Positions 57,847 through 64,000 of a stretch of DNA of 64,000 nucleotides are shown here, one piece after another; the first letter of the stretch is position 1, and each line of letters opens with the position of its first letter. The notes below the pieces were generated by a model. The model saw nothing but the letters and a program-made list of their open reading frames with translations, was not told the origin of the DNA and did no database searches. The DNA comes from Brevibacillus brevis (GTDB taxonomy: Bacteria; Bacillota; Bacilli; Brevibacillales; Brevibacillaceae). Location of the stretch: the NCBI RefSeq assembly GCF_031583145.1, contig NZ_CP134050.1, forward strand, positions 5,135,501 through 5,199,500, written 5' to 3'. The translations under genes and the position numbers were made by a program.

Positions 57847-59778
57847 TTACCCTTTGGAAACTCCCAGCTTGCAGGCTCCCTGGCTGCAATTGCACGATTC
57901 GCAGGCGGAAATCGCCGGAGGAGGTGCAGTCCGTTTCCGTTTGTTTTTGTCCGCCAAATAATGAATCAGCCGAGCGGAGTTCAGGACGACCAGCACAGAC
58001 GTCGCATTGTGGACGAAAGCGCCGCCCACAGGGCCGAGGATCCCAACCATTGCCAGGACGACTGCTGCAGCGTTGATGGCGCTGGAGACGATCAGGTTTT
58101 GACGAATGACGCGCAGCGTCTTGCGGCCGAGCTCTGCCACGTCCGCTACCTTGGCAATGTCGTCGGTCATGATGACGATGTCGGCAGCCTCTGCCGCGAT
58201 CTGCGTGCCTCCCGCTCCCATGGCGATGCCGACGTGTGCCGATGTGAGCGCCGGAGCGTCGTTGATTCCGTCTCCCACCATCCCGACGACAAGTCCTCTA
58301 GCCCTGTACTCTTCGACTCGCCGGTACTTCGCTTCGGGGAACTGCTCGGCGTACACCGTCGTGACTCCGGCCTGGCGGGCGATTTGCTCGGCCGCTCCGC
58401 GATTGTCCCCCGTCAGCATGGCGATCTCCCCTACGCCATGGAGACGCAGGCGGCCAATCGTTTCGCGCGATTCCACCCGCACGCGGTCTGCCAGAGACAC
58501 CATTCCGATCAATTGGCCTTCACTGGCTACGAAGACAGCCGTCTGACCGGCCTTTTCCTGCTCCTCCTGCAGATGGCGCAGCTCCTCCGTGGACACGCCC
58601 CGTTCTGCGAAGAAACGACGATTCCCTACGAGCACCCGACGTCCCTCCACCAGGCCGGATACGCCGTTTCCGGGATGAACTACAAACGAATCGACGTCGG
58701 GAAGGACGAGCCGCTGCTCCTGGCTCGCAGCGACGATCGCTTGCGCCAGCGGATGCTCCGAATGCCGCTCCAGTGCGGCAGCCAGCCGCAGCACCTCCTC
58801 CTGCTTCAGGCTGTGCAAACGGGCGATGCCGGTGACTTGCAGCTTTCCTTCCGTCAGCGTACCGGTCTTGTCGAACAGCAGGGCGTTTACCAGACCGATC
58901 TGCTCCAAAGCTGCACCGCTTTTGATCAGGATCCCGTGCTTGGCGGCACTACCGATTCCCGCCATGATGGCCGTCGGGGTAGCGAGCACGAGGGCGCACG
59001 GACAAAAGACGATGAGGATGGTGACTGCCCGCACCAAATCGCCTGTGAACAAGTACATCAACACCGCCAGCGCGAGGCTGCTCGGAACGATCCATGCGGC
59101 CCAGCGGTCAAGCAGGCGCTGGACAGGAGCCTTGCGCTCCAGCGCTTCGGCAACCAGGCGAGTGACCTTGGCAAAGGTGGTCTCTTCTCCGACCCGATCC
59201 GCCACGACTTCGATCACTCCGTTCGTGTTGATCGTCCCCATGTACACTTCGTCGCCCGCACGCTTTTCCACCGGCAACGATTCTCCCGTCAATGCCGCCT
59301 GGTTCACCGCAGCCTGGCCGCTTGCCACCGTTCCGTCTACTGGGACCTTCTCGCCCGGCTTCACCTGGATGAGATCACCGCGCACGACCTTTGCGAGGGC
59401 GATTTCGGCCCACTCCTCCTGACGCTTGACGCGGGCGGTTTGCGGTGCCAACTGCACCATTTCCTCCAGAGCGGATGCTGCCTTGGCCACTGTCCGGTTT
59501 TCCAGCCACATACCGATCATCATGATCAAGGCCACTTCTCCTGCCGCGAAGATTTCCCCGATGCCGACAGCCGCCGCGATCGCAATGGCGACCAGCACAT
59601 CGCTGTTGATCGACCTCTCCGCAAACAGCTCTTTGAGCGCCGCCACAGCAATCGGCACCCCGCACAAAAACACCGCCAGCCAGGAAAGCTCCACTCCCCC
59701 GACTTCCCCGTACAGCCAGCTGACCAACAACCCGATGCCGGATACAACCATTGCCGCTTTTTGCCACATGCGATCCAC
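57847..59778 (-). CDS. P1B-type heavy-metal transporting ATPase with C-terminal cysteine tail
   Basis: 643 residues. It lacks the usual N-terminal HMA domain and begins with transmembrane helices. Features are TGES in the actuator domain, the CPC motif in VFCPCALVLATPTAIMAGIG, the phosphorylation loop LLFDKTGTLTEGK, the SEHPLAQAIV region and GDGINDAPAL. The C-terminus has an unusual cysteine-rich tail, ACESCNCSQGACKLGVSKG, that could bind metal. It exports or detoxifies a transition metal. Upstream PerR-like and Fur-like boxes suggest iron or peroxide control, as for PfeT (ZosA) in B. subtilis, although PfeT has, as I recall, a different motif from CPC, so the ion is uncertain. Confidence 0.9.
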   Translation of the reverse strand: MDRMWQKAAMVVSGIGLLVSWLYGEVGGVELSWLAVFLCGVPIAVAALKELFAERSINSDVLVAIAIAAAVGIGEIFAAGEVALIMMIGMWLENRTVAKAASALEEMVQLAPQTARVKRQEEWAEIALAKVVRGDLIQVKPGEKVPVDGTVASGQAAVNQAALTGESLPVEKRAGDEVYMGTINTNGVIEVVADRVGEETTFAKVTRLVAEALERKAPVQRLLDRWAAWIVPSSLALAVLMYLFTGDLVRAVTILIVFCPCALVLATPTAIMAGIGSAAKHGILIKSGAALEQIGLVNALLFDKTGTLTEGKLQVTGIARLHSLKQEEVLRLAAALERHSEHPLAQAIVAASQEQRLVLPDVDSFVVHPGNGVSGLVEGRRVLVGNRRFFAERGVSTEELRHLQEEQEKAGQTAVFVASEGQLIGMVSLADRVRVESRETIGRLRLHGVGEIAMLTGDNRGAAEQIARQAGVTTVYAEQFPEAKYRRVEEYRARGLVVGMVGDGINDAPALTSAHVGIAMGAGGTQIAAEAADIVIMTDDIAKVADVAELGRKTLRVIRQNLIVSSAINAAAVVLAMVGILGPVGGAFVHNATSVLVVLNSARLIHYLADKNKRKRTAPPPAISACESCNCSQGACKLGVSKG

Positions 59779-59897
59779 TCTCCTTTTTTATGTCCATGGG
59801 TACACATTCGCAGTTCTTTGCTGAGAAAGAGAATCAGAGTTATTTCCCCCGTAAAAACAGTGGAAGCTGCTGCCCGAAGGCAACAGCATCCTTAATT

Positions 59898-59916
59898 GAT
59901 AATGATTATTCCTATC
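59898..59916 (-). promoter_or_regulatory. Fur-box-like sequence upstream of the P-type ATPase gene
   Basis: GATAATGATTATTCCTATC matches the 19-bp Fur consensus GATAATGATTATCATTATC at 16 of 19 positions. It lies about 120 bases upstream of the ATPase start, near a minus-strand TTGCCC possible -35 at about 59935-59940. It could also serve the divergent sppA gene. Confidence 0.5.
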
Positions 59917-59954
59917 TTTACTTAGGTGAATTTTTTTGGGCAAGGGAAATAATT

Positions 59955-59969
59955 TTATAATCATTCTAA
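59955..59969 (-). promoter_or_regulatory. PerR-box-like sequence between ATPase and sppA
   Basis: TTATAATCATTCTAA on the plus strand matches TTATAATnATTATAA at 13 of 14 fixed positions. It is 38 bases upstream (relative to the ATPase gene) of the Fur-like box. Joint PerR/Fur control of a metal-efflux ATPase is known for B. subtilis pfeT; here it is inferred from sequence only. Confidence 0.5.
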
Positions 59970-60066
59970 TTTGCTCCATCCTTTTCGTCAATCCCTTTTT
60001 TTCCAGACCCTGCCTCATGCGTAATGTAGCCGTCTGCTGCTCATGCTAAGGACCGAGGTGGTTTTC

Positions 60067-61032
60067 ATGAATCGGAAAAAATGGGTCGCCCTGCTTATCA
60101 TCCTCGTCGTCTTCATCGCAGGACTCCTGGTCGAAACCGTATCCGACACCAATGCGAGGCTCGCCGACCATCCGGGAATCTCCTGGGAAGAAAACATCGT
60201 GTCCGGTTCCGGGACAGGCAAAATCGTCCAGCTGTTTGTCAGCGGCGTCATCTCGGGAGAGCCGAGTGCGGCCGGCGCGCCATCCATGAGCGAGGTGCTT
60301 GCCGAACAGCTGCGCCGGGTGGAAGAAGACCCCTCTGTCAAGGCTCTGGTGTTGCGGATCAACAGTCCTGGCGGCGAGGTGGTCGCGACCGACGAGCTGC
60401 ACACCCGTCTCTTGCGGCTTAAGCAGGTACGGCGCATTCCCATCGTCGTGAGCATGGGTTCCACAGCCGCGTCGGGCGGCTATTATTTGGCGACGGCCGG
60501 AGATGCGATTTTTGCCAATCCGAACACTTTGACGGGAAGTCTCGGCGTCATTTTCAACCTGCTCAATTACAGCGAGGCCGCAAACAAACTCGGAGTCCAT
60601 CAGTTCGCGATCAAAAGCGGACGGTTCAAGGACATCGGCAGTCCCTTCCGGCCACTCACAACTCCAGAGAGGCAAATTTTTCAGTCGCTGGTCAACGAAA
60701 GCTACCAAAAGTTTGTCGATGTGATCGTCAAGGGACGCAATCTGTCGCGGCAGCGTGTCCTTGAAATCGCGGACGGTCGCGTGTATTCCGGCGAGCAGGC
60801 CAAGCGGCTGGGCCTCATCGACCAGTTCGGGGATTTGGAAGAGGCGACCCGCTACGCTCTCTCCCTTTCAGGCGAACGGGAAGCGACAGTGGTCCGCTAT
60901 ACCGATCAGCTCTCGCTTAGCAAATTGCTGTTCAGCCTCAAGCAGCATCTGGCCAACCCCGATCCGCTTGGCCTCTCCCGGTCGCTCGAACGTCAGAGCT
61001 CGCCTCAGCTTTTATATCAGTTCATGCCGTAA
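60067..61032 (+). CDS. sppA: signal peptide peptidase SppA
   Basis: 321 residues from ATG 60067, with GAGGTGG upstream. An N-terminal membrane anchor (WVALLIILVVFIAGLLV) is followed by the S49 protease domain: VLRINSPGGEVVATDELHT, the catalytic Ser in SMGSTAASGGYYLATAG and the catalytic Lys in AIKSGRFKDIGSPFRPLT. It degrades leftover signal peptides and membrane peptide fragments. 19 bases before yteJ, the known B. subtilis operon. Confidence 0.94.
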   Translation: MNRKKWVALLIILVVFIAGLLVETVSDTNARLADHPGISWEENIVSGSGTGKIVQLFVSGVISGEPSAAGAPSMSEVLAEQLRRVEEDPSVKALVLRINSPGGEVVATDELHTRLLRLKQVRRIPIVVSMGSTAASGGYYLATAGDAIFANPNTLTGSLGVIFNLLNYSEAANKLGVHQFAIKSGRFKDIGSPFRPLTTPERQIFQSLVNESYQKFVDVIVKGRNLSRQRVLEIADGRVYSGEQAKRLGLIDQFGDLEEATRYALSLSGEREATVVRYTDQLSLSKLLFSLKQHLANPDPLGLSRSLERQSSPQLLYQFMP

Positions 61033-61051
61033 AGAAGGGAACGACACGTCT

Positions 61052-61519
61052 ATGGAAACCCGATCGGACGAACATTACGCTTCCGCTGACGCCACCCCTG
61101 GCTATCGCTTTGCGGGATTTTGGATCCGCGTCGTCGCCTCCTTGCTGGACTCTCTGTTTCTGGTGGGTGTCAGCATGCTCCTCTTCAATCCTTTGCGCCG
61201 CGCCTGGGGCGTATGGGGTGCTTATTTTTCCATCGTCGACCTGGCGGAAGTCGCCTTTGATCTGCTGTACTTCATCCTGCTCACCTGGTGGACCGGGCAG
61301 ACGCTCGGCAAGATCATCACTGGCATTCGCGTAGTCAATGCCCGGCACTCCCGGAAAAACTTGAGCGCCGGACAAGTGATTTTGCGCGAAGTCATCGGAA
61401 AAGCGCTGTCTTCCCTGCTGTTTGGCATCGGGTATATGTGGGCAGGCTGGAACGCCCGCAAGCAAGGCTGGCACGATTTGCTCGCCAAAACATACGTCAT
61501 ACGCGAAGAGCGGGACTAA
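61052..61519 (+). CDS. yteJ: RDD-family membrane protein YteJ
   Basis: 155 residues from ATG 61052. The RDD pattern is visible: the FAGFWIRVVASLLDSLFLV helix, then LLTWWTGQTLGKIITGIRVV and SLLFGIGYMWAGWNARKQGW with HDLLAKTYV. In B. subtilis YteJ is encoded with SppA and reported to modulate it. The conserved gene order here supports the same role. Confidence 0.88.
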   Translation: METRSDEHYASADATPGYRFAGFWIRVVASLLDSLFLVGVSMLLFNPLRRAWGVWGAYFSIVDLAEVAFDLLYFILLTWWTGQTLGKIITGIRVVNARHSRKNLSAGQVILREVIGKALSSLLFGIGYMWAGWNARKQGWHDLLAKTYVIREERD

Positions 61520-61601
61520 AGGACCCTTCCAAAGCGGCCCAAACGTCCCGGTCTGCTTGGCGCGGCTCATTCGCAAAAGATAATTCCCTTCCTTGTCCCT
61601 A

Positions 61602-61630
61602 TTGTTGATTGATAAACAGATGGTTACAAT
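61602..61630 (+). promoter_or_regulatory. sigma-A promoter of the CAP-domain gene
   Basis: TTGTTG (61602-61607), a 17-base spacer and TACAAT (61625-61630) lie 38 bases upstream of the start codon. Confidence 0.5.
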
Positions 61631-61668
61631 TACCTCCAAGGCATGACCCACACGAGGAGGTATGATTG

Positions 61669-62685
61669 ATGCGCAAAAAGTATGCAGGCAGCATCCTCGC
61701 CGCCGGCCTATCCCTTGCTTTGCTTGGCATCGCACCGCCGCTTGTTCAGGCGGTAGCAGCCCCGATCGCCGCCACGGCATCCACACCCGTCACCCAGACA
61801 TCTGTCTATGGAATCCAGCTGGGTATGACTGCTGCGCAAGTCGAACAGATTTTGGGACAGCCAGCCCGCAAGGATCCCAGCACTACCGGAGTGGAATGGT
61901 GGATTTACAACCGCGATCTCAACCATTACATACAAGTCGGCATCCAAAATGCCAAAGTGGTCACGATGTTCACCAATGGTGCCAATGCCCGCGTCAAAGG
62001 AATGGGCATCGGATCCACAACCGCCGAATTGCAAAAAGCGTGGGGAGCCCCGCCAAGCTCACTCGCCATAACCCCCACGTTGAAAATCAACGGCAACACG
62101 CTCGGTCATCCGAGTTATTCCCTGAACAATCAGATTGTTACGTTTTCCATTGACCAGCTCGGGGGCGGCAAAATCGCTGGCATCCGCCTTTCTACCCCCG
62201 ACTACTTCAGCTCAATCGCAATCGGCTTGATGTATCCCATTTCCTATACCCGACTGCCCGCCCAGCCGGTCTTGACGGAGCAGCAGCGCCAAGCGGCGGC
62301 GCTCGCGAGCGAGAGGGAGAACTTCGATCTGCTCAACATCACAAGAGCCAGAGCCAATTTGCCTCTGCTTGCCTGGGACGAGAAGGTAGCGACAGTGGCC
62401 CGCGCCCATAGCCAGGACATGGCGAAAAACAACTATTTCAACCACACGTCCCAGACGACGGGCAGCCCGTTCGACCGTCTCAAGCACGCTGGCATTTTGT
62501 ACGGCTATGCCGGAGAAAACATCGCGTACGGACAACTGGACGGGGTCGAAGCGCACATGGGCTGGATGAACTCCGCCGGCCATCGCAAAAACCTCCTCGA
62601 GCCCCACTACAAGCAGGTTGGCGTTGGCATCTCGTACAAAGACGGACGAGCCTATTACACGCAAAACTTCGTATCCAAGATGTAG
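61669..62685 (+). CDS. secreted CAP-domain (SCP-like) protein
   Basis: 338 residues from ATG 61669, with GAGGAGG upstream. The signal peptide is AGSILAAGLSLALLGIAPPL. The N-terminal half is the CAP-associated domain (YGIQLGMTAAQVEQILGQP and ARVKGMGIGSTTAELQKAWG, two repeats). The C-terminal CAP domain has DLLNITRARANLPLLAWDEK, HSQDMAKNNYFNHTSQTTGS, YAGENIAYG and WMNSAGHRKNLLEPHYKQVG. Such proteins are common in sporulating Bacilli and act in the extracellular or spore envelope space; the molecular role is unknown. Confidence 0.88.
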   Translation: MRKKYAGSILAAGLSLALLGIAPPLVQAVAAPIAATASTPVTQTSVYGIQLGMTAAQVEQILGQPARKDPSTTGVEWWIYNRDLNHYIQVGIQNAKVVTMFTNGANARVKGMGIGSTTAELQKAWGAPPSSLAITPTLKINGNTLGHPSYSLNNQIVTFSIDQLGGGKIAGIRLSTPDYFSSIAIGLMYPISYTRLPAQPVLTEQQRQAAALASERENFDLLNITRARANLPLLAWDEKVATVARAHSQDMAKNNYFNHTSQTTGSPFDRLKHAGILYGYAGENIAYGQLDGVEAHMGWMNSAGHRKNLLEPHYKQVGVGISYKDGRAYYTQNFVSKM

Positions 62686-62689
62686 CACA

Positions 62690-62745
62690 AAAAGACCCTT
62701 CCCGTTCACCCGCCGACTGGGGGCATTCGGGAAGGGTCTTCTCGT
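62690..62745. terminator. bidirectional terminator
   Basis: The perfect 13-bp stem AAGACCCTTCCCG (62692-62704) / CGGGAAGGGTCTT (62728-62740) separates two convergent genes. Confidence 0.8.
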
Positions 62746-62751
62746 CTTGGC

Positions 62752-64000
62752 CTATCCTTTCAGCAAATGCTTCATGACTTTTCCCAGCCCGTTGACAGGA
62801 AGGCTGGGGACAAACACAACCTCGGGAATCTTGTACTCGGCCAGCCTTTCCCGGCAGACGCTCACGATATCGGCTTCGGTCAAAGGACTCCCCTCTTTTT
62901 TGACGACGTACGCGCGGGGAACCTCCCCCAGCTTCTCGTGAGCGACCCCCACCACCGCCACCTCCATCACATCCGGAATATGGTCGATGACATCCTCCAC
63001 TTCGATCGGATACACGTTGTCGCCGCCGACCAGGATCATCTCCTTGTAGCGCCCGGAAATGTACAAAAATCCCTCCGGATCGAGTCTGCCCGCGTCTCCC
63101 ATATGATACCAGCCATCGATCAGCACTTTAGCTGTCGCCTCCGGGTTGTGCAAGTATCCTTTAAACAGATACGGGCTCTTGATCAGGACCTCCCCTACTT
63201 CTCCTGCCGGCATCTCTTCGCCAGTGGACGGATGCGCGATCCTTACCTGCACGTTTTTGAACGGACGGCCCACGGAATCGATGGAATCCAGTCCCATGAT
63301 CGGATGCCAGCCGCTGACGAATGCCGCTTCCGTGCTCCCGTATCCTTGCGTCATCGGAATGCCCAGCTCCAGATACCTTTTGATCAGGGCCGCAGAGGCT
63401 TTCGTCCCGCCCGTGGAAACGAATTGCAATGACGAGATGTCCCATTGGTCCCGCTTCAGTTCCTCAAGAATGTAGGCATACACCGAAGGAAACGCGAACA
63501 TCGCCTCGATCTTCTGCTCCGCGATCGTTTTCAGGATGGATACGGGATCCCCGTCTGCCAACAGGACGATCGTGTTTCCACTGTATACGTTGAAAAAGAT
63601 CATCGAGGTGCTGCTCATGTGAAACAGCGGATGGACCGCCAAAAAACGCTTCGGCTGCTCCGTCCGGACACGCCCTTCCCGCAAGTACGTATCGTAGCAG
63701 CCATGAGAAATCATGCAGCCCTTGGGTGTCCCGGTCGTGCCGGAAGTAAACAGGATCACCGCCAGATCGTCCTCCCCCACTTCCGTATCGGGAAGGACAT
63801 CCGGCTGCTCTTGAAAAATGCGTGCGAACTCATCCGTCATCGCAAGTCCGCTTCCGGCGGATACCCACCTGGCCGCTCCTCCGTTTTCCCGGGCGATGGC
63901 AATGGCATCCGCAAAATCGAGATCGTAAAACAGCACTTTCGGCTTTGCGATCTGCAGAATGCCGTCCAATTCAAAAGCGGTCAGGCGCCAGTTGAGCGGG
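62752..64000 (-). CDS. acyl-CoA synthetase (AMP-forming), 5' end outside the window
   Basis: At least 416 residues; the frame is open to the right edge, so the start is not seen. AMP-binding P-loop ILFTSGTTGTPKGCMISHGC, then YGSTEAAFVSGWH, DGWYHMGDAGRLDPEGFLYI, GRYKEMILVGGDNVYPIEVE and the catalytic lysine in LPVNGLGKVMKHLL. It activates a carboxylic acid, probably a medium or long-chain fatty acid, to its CoA thioester. The substrate class is inferred from general similarity to FadD-like ligases. Confidence 0.9.
   Translation of the reverse strand, partial: PLNWRLTAFELDGILQIAKPKVLFYDLDFADAIAIARENGGAARWVSAGSGLAMTDEFARIFQEQPDVLPDTEVGEDDLAVILFTSGTTGTPKGCMISHGCYDTYLREGRVRTEQPKRFLAVHPLFHMSSTSMIFFNVYSGNTIVLLADGDPVSILKTIAEQKIEAMFAFPSVYAYILEELKRDQWDISSLQFVSTGGTKASAALIKRYLELGIPMTQGYGSTEAAFVSGWHPIMGLDSIDSVGRPFKNVQVRIAHPSTGEEMPAGEVGEVLIKSPYLFKGYLHNPEATAKVLIDGWYHMGDAGRLDPEGFLYISGRYKEMILVGGDNVYPIEVEDVIDHIPDVMEVAVVGVAHEKLGEVPRAYVVKKEGSPLTEADIVSVCRERLAEYKIPEVVFVPSLPVNGLGKVMKHLLKG

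Overview
The window looks like a chromosomal segment of an endospore-forming, aerobic Firmicute of the Brevibacillus/Paenibacillus kind. The evidence is: strong AGGAGG-type ribosome binding sites, frequent GTG/TTG starts, moderately high GC, a tricistronic gerA-type spore germination operon, the suf order C-D-S-U-B, and several blocks syntenic with Bacillus subtilis (yunCDEF, yuaF-floT, ykuU-ykuV, sppA-yteJ). No rRNA, tRNA, CRISPR array or intact mobile element was seen. The genus assignment is inference from gene content only.

Layout. 0-6 kb: start of a hemAT-like oxygen sensor cut by the window edge, a secreted FG-GAP-like protein, a molybdopterin oxidoreductase, and an acetyl-CoA-synthetase-like gene split by one in-frame amber codon, with a cre-like site upstream. 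6-12.6 kb: corA, an HD-GYP protein, the yunC/DUF6154-like/yunD/yunE/yunF block and a small JAMM protease. 12.6-22.7 kb: aspartokinase III, a polysaccharide deacetylase, flotillin with its NfeD partner, mntH with an MntR-like operator, and the germination receptor operon. 22.8-30.6 kb: a divergent MocR/EamA pair, two divergent M14 carboxypeptidases, a compact NTase/NUDIX/SUFU-like cluster and a stalk-domain secreted protein.

30.6-33.75 kb is an AT-rich accessory patch with a membrane protein, a DUF3231 protein and a truncated orphan gene; large hairpins punctuate it. It abuts the end of the sufCDSUB operon (33.8-39.0 kb), whose promoter carries a Fur-family-like 21-bp palindrome. 39-46.5 kb: an AGCS symporter, an MFS exporter with an IclR regulator, pckA with a CcpN-type site on its -10, and an M20 amidohydrolase.

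46.5-64 kb: SCP2-like, VOC and zinc-ribbon-like small proteins, a chemoreceptor, gcvH, ykuV/ykuU redox genes, an aminotransferase, an ArsC-like protein, a GNAT, a second deacetylase, an orphan GlnQ-type ATPase, a P1B-type metal ATPase with PerR-like and Fur-like boxes upstream, sppA-yteJ, a CAP-domain secreted protein and an acyl-CoA ligase cut by the right edge.

The most unusual non-genic signal is a pair of related elements (46977-47068 and 50306-50419). They share a 17-base identical core and flanking blocks, and each runs into an intrinsic terminator with no gene after it on the same strand. They look like paralogous small RNAs or orphan regulatory leaders. Other leads are the metal/peroxide-type operators at suf and the P-type ATPase, and the single-codon interruption of the acyl-CoA synthetase.
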